Of a stretch of 50,349 bases of DNA, positions 23,901-32,793 are shown piece by piece; position 1 is the stretch's first letter; each line of letters opens with the position of its first letter. A program made the position numbers and the translations under genes. The notes under the pieces were generated by a model that did no database searches, was not told the origin of the DNA, and worked only from the letters and a program-made list of their open reading frames with translations. Location of the stretch: NCBI GenBank assembly GCA_025463125.1, contig JAOAPX010000011.1, positions 1-50,349 on the forward strand, given 5' to 3'. This DNA is from Acidobacteriota bacterium. GTDB lineage: Bacteria; Acidobacteriota; Blastocatellia; Pyrinomonadales; Pyrinomonadaceae.

Positions 23901-26789
23901 GAAACCGAGACGGCAATAAATAAAATTTTCAGCAAAACGGTAAATGCCGGAGTAAAAGACTTTCCGAAAACCGACGCCGAATTCAAGCGTATCTTAAAAG
24001 AAAACGATTTCGATTTCGAACGAATTCTCGACGGGCTCGGCAATCCGGTTTATTTGACTTACAACAAACAATACCGCTATTCCGATAAAACAAAAATTGA
24101 AAACGGCAAGCAAATAATTACGCCGGTAACGGAGGAACTGGCAATTTTCACAATTCGCAGCGTCGGCGCAGACAAAACGATTTCATCGGACGATTACGAT
24201 TTACTAACGGTTTCCGGCGTTGTTTCCGAGCAATCGAAAGACACGAAATATGAAAAAACCGATGTTAAATCGATCACGTTTTCCGGCGCGAAAGGCGCTG
24301 TTCGCGGCACGGTTTACGATCGAACCGGCGCGTTAATTCCGAACGCGACCGTTTCGGCGACCGATGAAGAAGACACCACGAAATATTTCTCCGCGACGAC
24401 CGATAAAAACGGCGAATTTCTGCTCGAAAACCTGCCGTCCGGACGCTATTCGATAAAAGCCGAAGCGAGCGGTTTTCAATCGAAGGTTTTTTCAAACATC
24501 CAGGTGCGTTCACAAAATCTGCTTGAAATAAAATTTACTTTGGACGTTGGAACAGTCAACGCAGCAGTATCAGTAGAAGGACGGGAACTTGCAGTCGATG
24601 CTACGGCAAGTATGTCGCAAACAACGGTTACGAATGTCAAAAACCCATACGTTAAAAATGTAGAACAAAATTCGACGCCGCGCCTGCGCGAATATTTTCC
24701 CGAAACGCTGCTCTGGAATCCCGAACTGATCACCGACAAAAAAGGCAAAGCCGAGCTGAAATTCAAGCTTGCAGACAATATAACGACCTGGAAACTTTAC
24801 ACGATCGCTTCGACGAAAAACGGTAAAATCGGCATCGCGGAAAAGGAAATCCAGGCGTTTCAATCTTTCTTTGTCGATCTCGAACCGCCGAAGTTTTTAA
24901 CCGAAGGCGACGAAATTTATCTGCCGGCGCAAATCAGAAATTACACGGAAAAGAAACAAAAGGTTGACGTCACGATGACGCAAAGCGCCTGGTTTTCGTT
25001 TTTGAATGCGGAAAAGCAGCAAATTGAAGTGGCTTCGGGCGCTTCGGAAAACGCTGTGTTCGGCTTCAAAGCGCTCGCCGCAATCAAGGACGGCAAGCAG
25101 AGAGTGACGGCGATCTCGGCGAAAGATTCCGATGCGATCGAAAAACCCGTCACCGTTCGCCCGAACGGTCAGGAAATCGTCCGGACGGATTCGAAACTTT
25201 CCGGCGGCGCGGCGCATTTCGATGTGCATTTTCCCGTTAACGCCCTGCCGAAAACGCAGAAAGCCGAGCTGAAAATTTATCCGAATTTAATGGCGCACGT
25301 TACCGAATCGGTCGAGGGATTATTGCAGAGACCTTACGGATGCGGCGAGCAGACGATTTCTTCGACTTATCCGAACGTGATGATTCTGAAATTTACGAAA
25401 AACGATTCGAAACTACGCCGGACGGCGCAAAAATATCTGCAAAAAGGTTACGAAAGGCTTTTAGGTTATCAGGTTGCCGACGGCGGATTTTCCTATTGGG
25501 GCGGAAAAGATTCGGCTGATCCGGCGCTGACGGTCTACGCCTTGCGATTTTTTAATGACGCGAAAGAATTCGTCGAAGTTGACGAAGACGTGATTAAACG
25601 AGCTCAGACGTGGCTCATCGGCAAACAAAAACCGGACGGAAGCTGGGTGAAAAGGCATTATTGGGAAAACTCGGAAGACGCGAGCGGCGCGAAACTGCTC
25701 ACGTCTTATATCGCCAGAACTTTAGCGATGTCGAAGCAAAAAGAAACGACGGTTTTGAAAAAAGCTCTCGCATATCTGAAAACGCGCAATGCCGAAATTG
25801 ACGAGCCTTACGCTTTGGCGCTTTTCGGTTTGGCTTCGCTCGATGCGGGAGACGCGAAAACGGCGGCGGAAATTTCCCGCACGCTTGAAAAAACGGCGAT
25901 TGCCGAAGGAAACTCGGTTTACTGGAAACTCGAAACAAACACGCCGTTTTACGGCTGGGGAACCGCGGGACGAATCGAAACGACGGCGCTGGTTTTGCAG
26001 CTTCTCGTTCGATTAAACAATAAAGAAGCCGAAACGCAGAGAGAAAATCTGATTTCTCGCGGAACGCAGTTTTTGCTGAAAAACAAGGACCGCTACGGCG
26101 TTTGGTATTCGACGCAAACGACGATCAACGTTCTCGACGCTTTTCTCGCCGCGCTTTCAGGCGGCAAAACGCAGTCGCAAAACAATTCGATCCAAGTTTT
26201 TCTAAACGGCGAAAATTTGAAAAACATTTCTGTTTCTTCGGATGAAATCGCGCCGATCGTTCTGGATTTGAACGGAAAACTGCACCCGGAGAAAAACCGC
26301 GTGGAAATAAAATCTTCGATTGATTCGCCGTTGATGTCGCAGATTGTCGCCGCGCATTACATTGACTGGAAAGATTCCGAAGCGTCGGGCACGAATACAA
26401 ACGCTTCGCGGCAGATGCGGCTCGATTACAAATGCGACCGGACGAACGGTGAAATTATGCAAAACGTTAATTGCGCGGTCGAAGCCGAGCGAATCGGGTT
26501 TCAAGGCTACGGGATGATTCTGGCGGAAATCGGCTTGCCGCCGGGCGCAGACGTCAGCCGCGAATCTTTGCAGGCGGCGATGGACGCCGATTGGAGTTTA
26601 AGCCGCTACGACGTTTTGCCCGACAGAATCGTGCTTTATATGTGGTCGAAAGCGGGCGGCACGAAATTTAACTTCCAATTTCGCCCGCGCTACGGCGTTA
26701 ATGCGCAAACGCCTTCTTCCGTGGTTTACGATTATTACAATCCGGAAGCGCAGGCGATCGTCGCGCCGCTCAAATTTTCGGTTAAATAA
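20970..26789 (+). CDS. Alpha-2-macroglobulin-family protein with GspG-like inserts at the bait position
   Basis: 1,939 residues. AGAGGA (20957-20962) precedes the ATG and residues 1-21 form a signal peptide without a lipobox. Macroglobulin-like beta domains fill about 25-790 (TDKPLYQPGQSFNVRGL; FKPGESVSINLLSS). Three tandem modules follow, with DPWGN at 836, DRWNR at 926 and DGLGN at 1021, each ending in a GAD/SDD-type loop. They resemble the C-terminal half of pseudopilin GspG. A carboxypeptidase-regulatory domain occupies about 1110-1200. The conserved EYFPETLLWNPELITD block, the thioester motif C1458-G-E-Q1461 in LQRPYGCGEQ, the helical toroid (GYERLLGYQVADGGFSYW) and a C-terminal receptor-like domain complete it. 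The family traps proteases or targets through the thioester. Here the secreted or periplasmic target is unknown. The overall order is closer to animal A2M/C3 than to the enterobacterial lipoprotein form. Confidence 0.93.
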   Translation: MRTRIFPLLVVYLVCLFSVKAQIVRETDSSVILHETTADVSIVIDNPKKAFDGAIELVLLDAGNNIRARSARNLRIKQGRETYKLIVPLGDLMKTAGDDIAWFRLHYRAGQAEGFISLSEIIKDDFELRVAAAEDIFAGTIYRVRVRAFQPYTKIPVKNVKIEGGVKIELDTDADADELELKATAETDKEGFAVLDFKVSDGVRLDEGELKIKGRKNGIVREIEEDLETDNARGSIFLTTDKPLYQPGQSFNVRGLYFDASNTVVTNSELEFKIYDEDDTILYRETLKTSEYGIASISWQIPENAKLGSYRVSVEADDELRESELSFKVSRYDLPQFSVTAKPDKTFYLPADKQAEITVSADYLFGKPVTKGKVRLVQEAERRWNWREQKYDVEEKKAFEGEIDAGGKFIAKVDLSGELSELQKNDWQRFEDLTFAAYFTDTTTNRTEQRRFDLRLSKEAIHVYLIGNRYDENFALPVTTYVSTFYADGSPAVCDVEIKGKNDNDAGDNFKTLTRIKTNRFGGGKAVFFRPKFPSAGDDLDLHITARDKNGKTGIIEEEFRFDADDDALKIQIEKTIFKPGESVSINLLSSRKDALVYVDVVKNRSVVESRFVKLKGGKADLKIPYNENFKGDLIVAAYDDENESYYDSRMRASRGIIFPLQQNLRLDAEFSSSTYKPNEEAKVKFSVLDSIGGAVESALGVVVFDKAIEERARTDEQFGGYFNRFYGLLGYEKSFGGVSLKDLNELDLSKPVSGDLQLAAEIMLYGNYYYPRVYRSRESGNEAKSLYAEYFKKQLAPLETALKNQYAKNYAFPSDEAILRRIASENNVDFDDLRDPWGNKYQAVFTIEKTQSILTLRTAAADKKFDTSDDFVVSSSGFEYFTPVGKAIDKAAADYHRLTENFIRDIETLRGELARQNIDLNLLKDRWNRDYRVTFEISGRNYLIRFRSLGANGYFQPNDWNSDDFDVWKNQTDYFAETETAINKIFSKTVNAGVKDFPKTDAEFKRILKENDFDFERILDGLGNPVYLTYNKQYRYSDKTKIENGKQIITPVTEELAIFTIRSVGADKTISSDDYDLLTVSGVVSEQSKDTKYEKTDVKSITFSGAKGAVRGTVYDRTGALIPNATVSATDEEDTTKYFSATTDKNGEFLLENLPSGRYSIKAEASGFQSKVFSNIQVRSQNLLEIKFTLDVGTVNAAVSVEGRELAVDATASMSQTTVTNVKNPYVKNVEQNSTPRLREYFPETLLWNPELITDKKGKAELKFKLADNITTWKLYTIASTKNGKIGIAEKEIQAFQSFFVDLEPPKFLTEGDEIYLPAQIRNYTEKKQKVDVTMTQSAWFSFLNAEKQQIEVASGASENAVFGFKALAAIKDGKQRVTAISAKDSDAIEKPVTVRPNGQEIVRTDSKLSGGAAHFDVHFPVNALPKTQKAELKIYPNLMAHVTESVEGLLQRPYGCGEQTISSTYPNVMILKFTKNDSKLRRTAQKYLQKGYERLLGYQVADGGFSYWGGKDSADPALTVYALRFFNDAKEFVEVDEDVIKRAQTWLIGKQKPDGSWVKRHYWENSEDASGAKLLTSYIARTLAMSKQKETTVLKKALAYLKTRNAEIDEPYALALFGLASLDAGDAKTAAEISRTLEKTAIAEGNSVYWKLETNTPFYGWGTAGRIETTALVLQLLVRLNNKEAETQRENLISRGTQFLLKNKDRYGVWYSTQTTINVLDAFLAALSGGKTQSQNNSIQVFLNGENLKNISVSSDEIAPIVLDLNGKLHPEKNRVEIKSSIDSPLMSQIVAAHYIDWKDSEASGTNTNASRQMRLDYKCDRTNGEIMQNVNCAVEAERIGFQGYGMILAEIGLPPGADVSRESLQAAMDADWSLSRYDVLPDRIVLYMWSKAGGTKFNFQFRPRYGVNAQTPSSVVYDYYNPEAQAIVAPLKFSVK

Positions 26790-26816
26790 ATCCTGCTAAA
26801 AATCGGTCGAATAAAA

Positions 26817-26854
26817 AAAGAAGCGCGCGTGTTATAAAAAACGTGCGCTTCTTT
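26817..26854. terminator. Bidirectional terminator between macroglobulin and lytic transglycosylase genes
   Basis: AAAGAAGCGCGCGT (26817-26830) pairs with ACGTGCGCTTCTTT (26841-26854) with a single G-T wobble, around a 10-base loop. A-runs before it and T-runs after it suit termination from both sides. Confidence 0.82.
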
Positions 26855-26878
26855 ATTATCGTTTTATTTTACTGTGTA

Positions 26879-29221
26879 TTATTCGCTGATTCCCTTTTCG
26901 CCGAGCTGAACTTCGGGAAACTCCCGTGCGAACTGTTCGCGCGGTTGCGTGTCGATTTCGGCGCGCAATGCCCGCGTGCCGACGTTCGGCTTGAATTTTC
27001 CGTTTTCATCGTAAAGACGGCGATACTGCGCGGCGTTTCGAATCACGCCCTGAACGTAACCTCTCGTTTCGCGAAAAGGAATCGCTTCGACGTATTCGTC
27101 GATTTCAAACGGCAAACTGTTTCGCCATTGAACGACGCGTCCGGGTCCGGCGTTGTATGCGACCGCCATATATTCGATGCGCCCGTAATTGGCGAGCTGG
27201 TCGCGCATATAAGCCGTTCCGAGCTCGATATTGAGCGAGGGCTGGAAAAGCGTGTTGCCGTCAACGGGCGCCGTCGTCCCGTATTTTTTCGCCATCATTC
27301 GCGCCGTCGGGACGAGCAGCTGCATCAATCCGTAAGCGTTCGCGCCGGATTTTGCGCGCGGGTTGAAAACCGATTCCTGGCGAATCAAGCCGGCGACCTG
27401 AAAAGCGTCGAGATTGCGCTGCCCAGCCCAGTATTTAATCTCTTTCCAGTTTGTCAAAGGATAAAAAATGTCCCATTCTTCGGTTCCCATCTCTTCCGGA
27501 TTCATTTGCGAATAATCCGGGTAGCTTTTCGCTAAAGCGAGCAGGGCGCTGACGTTGTCGCCTTTGAAACGATGATATTTCGCCAGCGCGAGATTGATTT
27601 TCGGGCTGTTCGGCGCGCTTTTCTGCGCTTCCTGCAATTCTTCGATCGCCCAGTCGAAAAGTCCGACGGTGCCGAGCTCTTCGCTCTTTTCGGCGCGTTC
27701 GAGCTCTTTAGCCGTCGCGTTTTCCGGCGCGACCGTAATCAACTTTAAATTCTCGATCGCTTTCGGCACAAGCGAACCGGCGGGAAAATTCGGCGCGGTT
27801 TTGCATTTTCCCTGCCCGCGCAAAGTCGTTAACTTTTGCGACGCGAGATAGCCGTACCAGTTCGCCGCGTAGCGATGCATAATTCCGTCGTAAAGCGCGC
27901 AGGCTTCCGGAATTTTTCCGGCGCGTTCCGAATCGCGAGCCGCCCAGTAACCCGCCTTTCCGCGATTGGTCGTATCTTTATCGACGTAGCGGGCGAGATG
28001 CTCGACGAGCATTTGCGAAGATTGCGCGAAATTTGAATTTTCGTGTTCGAGCCAGGCGAGCTCAAACTGCGCTCCGGCAACTTCGACCGCGTTCGGATAA
28101 GCCGCAACGGCGGTTTTCAGAAAATAGCTTTCGTCCGGTTTATTTTTCGCGTCGCGAGCCGCCATGCCGACATCGACCAGGGCTTTCGGCGTCAAATCGC
28201 TTTTCGGAAAAGCGCGCCGCATTTCTTCAATTGTCGCACGCGCCTGCGCCCATTGCCGCGCCCGGGCATAGCCGCCCGCCAGATGGTAATAACCGTCCTG
28301 CTTTTCGGCGGCTGATTGCGGAATCGAGTTAAACGCGCTTTGAGCTTCGCTCCACAAACGCTGATTGATAAACGTCATCAAGCGTTTTAAATGAACGGCT
28401 GGCGTTGCCGAAGCCGGAAAATTTGCAATCAAGTTGCCGTAAGCCGCCTGCGCTTCCGGGTATTTTTTCGCGTTATAAAGTTTCTCGGCGCGCGTCTGAA
28501 TTTCTTCGGGCGTTTGCGGCGCTAAAGATTGCCCGAAAGCAGACAGTTTCGTTTCAGCTTCTTTCGCCGCGTCCGAGCCAGCCGCGTAAAAATAAACTTT
28601 TCGATAAAGCGCCGCGGCATTCGCCTGATTTCCCTGCGCTTCGTAAGCTTTTGCCGCAAGCAAAAGCGCGTCCGGTTGATTTTTATCGGTTAATTCTTTC
28701 AGAAAATTCGGCACCTGAGCCGCTTGCCCCGACTGCAAAGCCGAATTCGTCCAGAGCAATCTCGCTTCGCGCGATCTGATCGAGTTCGGAAATTCTTTGA
28801 TGAGCGCCGAGAAAACGCTCATCGCTTCGGCGTGTTTGCCGGTTTGCTGCAAAGCGCGCCCGCGAAGCCAGAGCGCGTAGTCGCCGAGCTCGGTTTTATC
28901 GCGGAAAACATTGGAATTTAATATTTGCGCAGCATTATCGAAATCTTTGTTTTCGAAGCGAATTCTCGCCCGCAGAAGCTTTGCGAGTGCGCCCGTGCGC
29001 GTATTCGAATAACGATTTTCGATTTCCAGAATAGATGATTCGGGCGGCAGCTTCCCGTCCTTTGTCAGCTGGCGAATGGCTTTCAGCGCGTCGTCTTCGG
29101 TCATTTCGCGCACAATCGCCGAACAGCTCGCCGTAAACGGAATCAATAAAAGCCCGCAGGCAAAAATAAAAATTGTAAAAAATGAATTGCGATAAAAACG
29201 ATCCTTTTGAAGTTTAAACAT
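26879..29221 (-). CDS. Soluble lytic murein transglycosylase with TPR-like repeats
   Basis: 780 residues from the ATG at 29221 (MFKLQKDRF), chosen because it directly precedes the signal sequence (SFFTIFIFACGLLLIPFTASCSA). An upstream ATG at 29305 would put 28 residues ahead. The signal ends at TASC, a near-lipobox, so it may be a lipoprotein. Residues about 40-560 are TPR-like helical repeats (YALWLRGRALQQTGKHAEAM). The C-terminal family-1 transglycosylase domain shows the catalytic Glu in GLIRQESVFNPRAKSGANAYGLMQL, then LNIELGTAYM and AVAYNAGPGRVVQW. It cleaves glycan strands with 1,6-anhydro products in the periplasm. At ~780 residues it is larger than E. coli Slt70. It is convergent to the macroglobulin gene and divergent from the VWA gene. 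Confidence 0.93.
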   Translation of the reverse strand: MFKLQKDRFYRNSFFTIFIFACGLLLIPFTASCSAIVREMTEDDALKAIRQLTKDGKLPPESSILEIENRYSNTRTGALAKLLRARIRFENKDFDNAAQILNSNVFRDKTELGDYALWLRGRALQQTGKHAEAMSVFSALIKEFPNSIRSREARLLWTNSALQSGQAAQVPNFLKELTDKNQPDALLLAAKAYEAQGNQANAAALYRKVYFYAAGSDAAKEAETKLSAFGQSLAPQTPEEIQTRAEKLYNAKKYPEAQAAYGNLIANFPASATPAVHLKRLMTFINQRLWSEAQSAFNSIPQSAAEKQDGYYHLAGGYARARQWAQARATIEEMRRAFPKSDLTPKALVDVGMAARDAKNKPDESYFLKTAVAAYPNAVEVAGAQFELAWLEHENSNFAQSSQMLVEHLARYVDKDTTNRGKAGYWAARDSERAGKIPEACALYDGIMHRYAANWYGYLASQKLTTLRGQGKCKTAPNFPAGSLVPKAIENLKLITVAPENATAKELERAEKSEELGTVGLFDWAIEELQEAQKSAPNSPKINLALAKYHRFKGDNVSALLALAKSYPDYSQMNPEEMGTEEWDIFYPLTNWKEIKYWAGQRNLDAFQVAGLIRQESVFNPRAKSGANAYGLMQLLVPTARMMAKKYGTTAPVDGNTLFQPSLNIELGTAYMRDQLANYGRIEYMAVAYNAGPGRVVQWRNSLPFEIDEYVEAIPFRETRGYVQGVIRNAAQYRRLYDENGKFKPNVGTRALRAEIDTQPREQFAREFPEVQLGEKGISE

Positions 29222-29354
29222 CACAGGTGGTACTCCGAATTTTTGATGCGAAAATAGCCGGTTTTTCTGTCTTCCGGTCAGGGAAAATATCTTTCCAAAC
29301 AACATTTTCCGTTATATGATAGCAAAGAAATTTTCTATTTCGGAGAAATTTAAA

Positions 29355-31508
29355 ATGAAATTGTTTTTTCTCAATGCCTTGATTACTCTCACAATTGTTG
29401 CCTCCAGCGTGTTTTCTCAAACAACGAAACCGGTTCCGACACCACCTCAGACCGACGATGACACGGTCAAAATCTCGACTTCGCTGATACAAATCGACGT
29501 CACCGTGACGGACAAAAACGGCAAGATCGTCAGCGATTTAAAGCCTGATGAAATCGAGATTTACGAAAACGGAAAAAAACAGGAGCTGTCGAATTTTTCG
29601 TTTATCTCAAATCTTAAAACCCCGAACGAAACGCTCGCAGCAAAGCCGGACAATATCGCCGCGCCGATTCCGCCGAAACCTCTGCGTCCCGAACAAGTCC
29701 GCCGGACGATCGCGCTCGTCGTCGATGATTTGACCTTATCGTTTGAAAGCACGCATTTTGTGCGCATGGCGCTGAAAAAGTTTGTTGACGAGCAGATGCG
29801 GGACGGCGATTTTGTGGCGATCGTTCGCACGGGCGGCGGAATCGGCGCGCTTCAGCAATTTACGACCGACCGGCGTCAGCTTTACGCGGCAATCGAAAAA
29901 TTGCGCTGGAATCCGATCGGTTCGGGAAAGATCGGCGCTTTTGCTCCGATCGAAGCCACGCCGCTTGAGCGTATGAAAGCGACGGGCGGCGAAGTCAGCG
30001 ACGAGCAGCTCGAAGCCGAAAAGCGTTCGATTCAAGGATTAAACGATTTCCGGGGCGATGTTTTCGCGACCGGAACGCTCGGCGCGCTCGATTACATCGT
30101 TCGCGGAATGCGAAATCTGCCGGGCAGAAAATCCGTCATGCTTTTGTCGGACGGCTTTAAGCTTTTCACCAAAGACGAAAGCGGCTTTATGGATTCGACG
30201 CGCGTTTTGCAGTCTTTGCGTCGATTGATCGACCTGGCAAATCGCGCTTCGGTCGTCGTTTACACGATGGACGCGCGCGGACTGCAAACACTCGGCGCAA
30301 CCGCGGCGGACGATACGAGCTCGCTTTCCGCCGAACAAATCGAAAGCAGATTAACCGACCGCCGCAACGAGCTTTTCGATACGCAGGACGGTCTGGTTTA
30401 CCTCGCGCGGCAAACCGGCGGGCTTGCGATTGTCAACAACAACGATTTAAGCGGCGGAATCGGGCGAATGATCGGCGACCAGAGTTATTACCTGATCGGT
30501 TACCAGCCGGACGATGAAACTTTTGACCCGAAAACGCGGCGATATAATAAACTCGAAATCAAGGTAAATCGTCCGGGAACGCGCGTTCGCTACCGTAGCG
30601 GATTTTTCGGCATCAGCGACGAAGAAACCGAAAAGCAGAATTTGAATTTAACCGCCGGTCAGCGAATGACAAACGCTCTGACTTCGCCGTTTGCCGTCAA
30701 TGATATAGCTTTGCGGCTGAACGCGCTTTTCGGCAGCGGGCAGCAAGGCGCGTTTATTCGTTCCTTTCTACACATAAACGCGCAGGACTTAAAGTTTACG
30801 GACCAGCCGGACAATACGAAAAAAGCCGTTTTCGATATCGCCGCCGTCAGCTTCGGCGACACAGGCGTGCCAATCGATCAGGTCAGCAACGCTTACGAGA
30901 TTTCGGTAAAAAAAGATCAATACGATGAATTCTTAAAAAGCGGCTTCGTTTACGATTTCACGTTTCCGATAAAAAAAGCCGGCGCTTACCAATTGCGCGT
31001 CGCGCTTTTAGACAAAACGACTGATAAGGTCGGCGCGGCGAATCAATTCATTGAAGTTCCCGATTTGAAAAAAGAACGCTTGACGCTTTCCGGCATCGTT
31101 CTGGAAAATATGAGTCTTGCGGAATGGCAGGCAGCGGCAAGCGAAACCGCGCCGAATAAAAGCAAAACAAGTCCGCTGAGCGATACGGCGCTCAGGCAAT
31201 TTAATCGCGGAACCGTCTTAAATTATTCGAGCGAAATCTACAACGCAAAGCTCGACGCCGCGAAACAGCCGAATCTGACTTCTCAAATGAGGCTTTTCCG
31301 CGACGGAGTATTGTTTTTTGAAGGCAAGCAGCAAAAAGTTCCGGCTAATCAAGCCAATCAAAAAGCTTACAGTTTCAGCGGCTCGTTAAACCTGGGCACG
31401 GCGATGAAGCCGGGCGATTACGTTCTGCAAATCGTCATTACCGATAATCTCGCCAAAGAAAAACGCAAAATTTCCACTCAATTCGTTCAATTCGAGCTTA
31501 TTAATTAG
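29355..31508 (+). CDS. Secreted VWA-domain protein, acidobacterial type (large)
   Basis: 717 residues from ATG 29355, with GGAGA (29342-29346) 8 bases upstream. An earlier ATG at 29316 lies between the SLT promoter signals and lacks a site. Signal peptide 1-20 (FFLNALITLTIVASSVFSQ). The lead-in IDVTVTDKNGKIVSDLKPDE and IEIYENGKKQELSNF is the signature of the acidobacterial VWA family. The VWA fold (about 115-370) has a plausible metal motif DLTLS in ALVVDDLTLSFES, then MRDGDFVAIVRTGG and LPGRKSVMLLSDGFKLF. The block YYLIGYQPDDETFD follows, and the C-terminal 300 residues are beta-rich. The function is unknown, with surface or periplasmic protein binding likely. It is larger than, and not adjacent to, the VWA protein at 5.2 kb. 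Confidence 0.86.
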   Translation: MKLFFLNALITLTIVASSVFSQTTKPVPTPPQTDDDTVKISTSLIQIDVTVTDKNGKIVSDLKPDEIEIYENGKKQELSNFSFISNLKTPNETLAAKPDNIAAPIPPKPLRPEQVRRTIALVVDDLTLSFESTHFVRMALKKFVDEQMRDGDFVAIVRTGGGIGALQQFTTDRRQLYAAIEKLRWNPIGSGKIGAFAPIEATPLERMKATGGEVSDEQLEAEKRSIQGLNDFRGDVFATGTLGALDYIVRGMRNLPGRKSVMLLSDGFKLFTKDESGFMDSTRVLQSLRRLIDLANRASVVVYTMDARGLQTLGATAADDTSSLSAEQIESRLTDRRNELFDTQDGLVYLARQTGGLAIVNNNDLSGGIGRMIGDQSYYLIGYQPDDETFDPKTRRYNKLEIKVNRPGTRVRYRSGFFGISDEETEKQNLNLTAGQRMTNALTSPFAVNDIALRLNALFGSGQQGAFIRSFLHINAQDLKFTDQPDNTKKAVFDIAAVSFGDTGVPIDQVSNAYEISVKKDQYDEFLKSGFVYDFTFPIKKAGAYQLRVALLDKTTDKVGAANQFIEVPDLKKERLTLSGIVLENMSLAEWQAAASETAPNKSKTSPLSDTALRQFNRGTVLNYSSEIYNAKLDAAKQPNLTSQMRLFRDGVLFFEGKQQKVPANQANQKAYSFSGSLNLGTAMKPGDYVLQIVITDNLAKEKRKISTQFVQFELIN

Positions 31509-31623
31509 ATTTTCCCGGAGCGCTTTTTTTCGTTCGCGCTTCCCGGGGATAGATATTATCTTTTAAGGCGTAAGCCCGCGCGCTTTTGCATTTCCGCGCA
31601 TTAATATCTAACCTAGTTTTTTT

Positions 31624-32736
31624 ATGCTGAAAATTAAACAAATTGAACTTATCGAAATCAACCTGCCGCTCGTTCATTTTTTTGAAACAAGTTTCGGCAG
31701 AACTTACGAGCGCCGAATCCTTCTGGTTCGGGTTATTGATGAAACCGGCGCGGAAGGCTGGGGCGAAGCGACCTGCGGCGAAACGCCTTCTTACTGCGAG
31801 GAATGGACCGATTCGGCTTGGGCAGCGGTCGAAAAAATTCTCGCGCCGATGGTTATCGGCAAAGAAGTAGAATCCGCCGGGCAAATTTGGGACGTGATGA
31901 AGCGCGTTCGCGGCAACCGCATGGCGAAAGCTTCGATCGAGACGGCTTGCTGGGATTTGGAAGCGAAAAAAATAAACGTGCCTTTATGGAAGCATCTCGG
32001 CGGCGAAAATCGAGAGATAGCGTGCGGCGTTTCGATCGGGATTCAGGATTCGATCGAGCAGCTTTTCGGCAAAATTCAAACCGAGCTCGACGCGGGCTAT
32101 CGCCGCATCAAGATCAAGATCGCGCCGCACTGGGATTACGACGTGATCCGGCAGGTGCGCGAAAAATTCGGCGATATTTTGCTGATGGGCGACGCAAATT
32201 CGGCTTACACGCTCGACGACGTTGAATTGTTTAAGCGAATGGACGCGTTCGGGCTGATGATGTTCGAGCAGCCGCTCGCGCACGACGATATGCTCGATCA
32301 CGCCAGGCTGCAAAAAGAAATCAAAACGCCGATCTGCCTCGACGAATCCGTTCGCTCGCCCGAAGACGCGCGAAAAGCGCTGGAAATCGGCGCCGGAAAG
32401 ATTATCAACGTCAAGCTCGGACGCGTCGGCGGACACGCGCAGGCAAAACAGATCGAAGAGATTTGCCGCGCGGCGAACATCCCGATCTGGTGCGGCGGAA
32501 TGCTCGAATCGGGCATCGGCAGAGCGCATAATATTGCAATGTCAACGCTTGCCGGTTTTACGCTGCCCGGCGACGTTTCCGCTTCGAAGCGCTACTGGCA
32601 CGAAGATATCATCGAACCGGCGGTTGAAGTAACGCGTAACGGAACGATCATCGCTCCGGAAAGCGCCGGCATCGGATTTGAAGTAAAACGCGAAAGAATT
32701 GATAAACTCGCGGTTAGAAAATCGGAAATCAGCTAA
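31624..32736 (+). CDS. menC: Enolase-superfamily enzyme, o-succinylbenzoate synthase/N-succinylamino acid racemase type
   Basis: 370 residues, the usual length. The catalytic set is complete: Lys163 and Lys165 in RRIKIKIAP, metal ligands Asp190 (GDANSAY), Glu215 (FEQPL) and Asp240 (CLDESVRS), and the opposite-face Lys264 in INVKLGRVGG. The N-terminal capping lid EINLPLVHFFETSFGRTYERR and WCGGMLESGIGR near the barrel end are typical of the MenC/NSAR group. MenC dehydrates SHCHC to o-succinylbenzoate in menaquinone synthesis. The same proteins may racemise N-succinyl amino acids, and sequence alone does not separate these roles. No other men gene is in the window, so the symbol is provisional. 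It starts at ATG 31624 without a clear ribosome-binding site. Confidence 0.88.
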   Translation: MLKIKQIELIEINLPLVHFFETSFGRTYERRILLVRVIDETGAEGWGEATCGETPSYCEEWTDSAWAAVEKILAPMVIGKEVESAGQIWDVMKRVRGNRMAKASIETACWDLEAKKINVPLWKHLGGENREIACGVSIGIQDSIEQLFGKIQTELDAGYRRIKIKIAPHWDYDVIRQVREKFGDILLMGDANSAYTLDDVELFKRMDAFGLMMFEQPLAHDDMLDHARLQKEIKTPICLDESVRSPEDARKALEIGAGKIINVKLGRVGGHAQAKQIEEICRAANIPIWCGGMLESGIGRAHNIAMSTLAGFTLPGDVSASKRYWHEDIIEPAVEVTRNGTIIAPESAGIGFEVKRERIDKLAVRKSEIS

Positions 32737-32793
32737 CAATCGCGTTTTGCGGCTGCGCCCTTTTTATCGCGCCAATGTATATTTATAATTAAA

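Noticed and set aside
29222..29305. Longer N-terminus for the lytic transglycosylase
   Set aside because: It would put 28 polar residues before the signal peptide. The ATG at 29221 directly precedes it.
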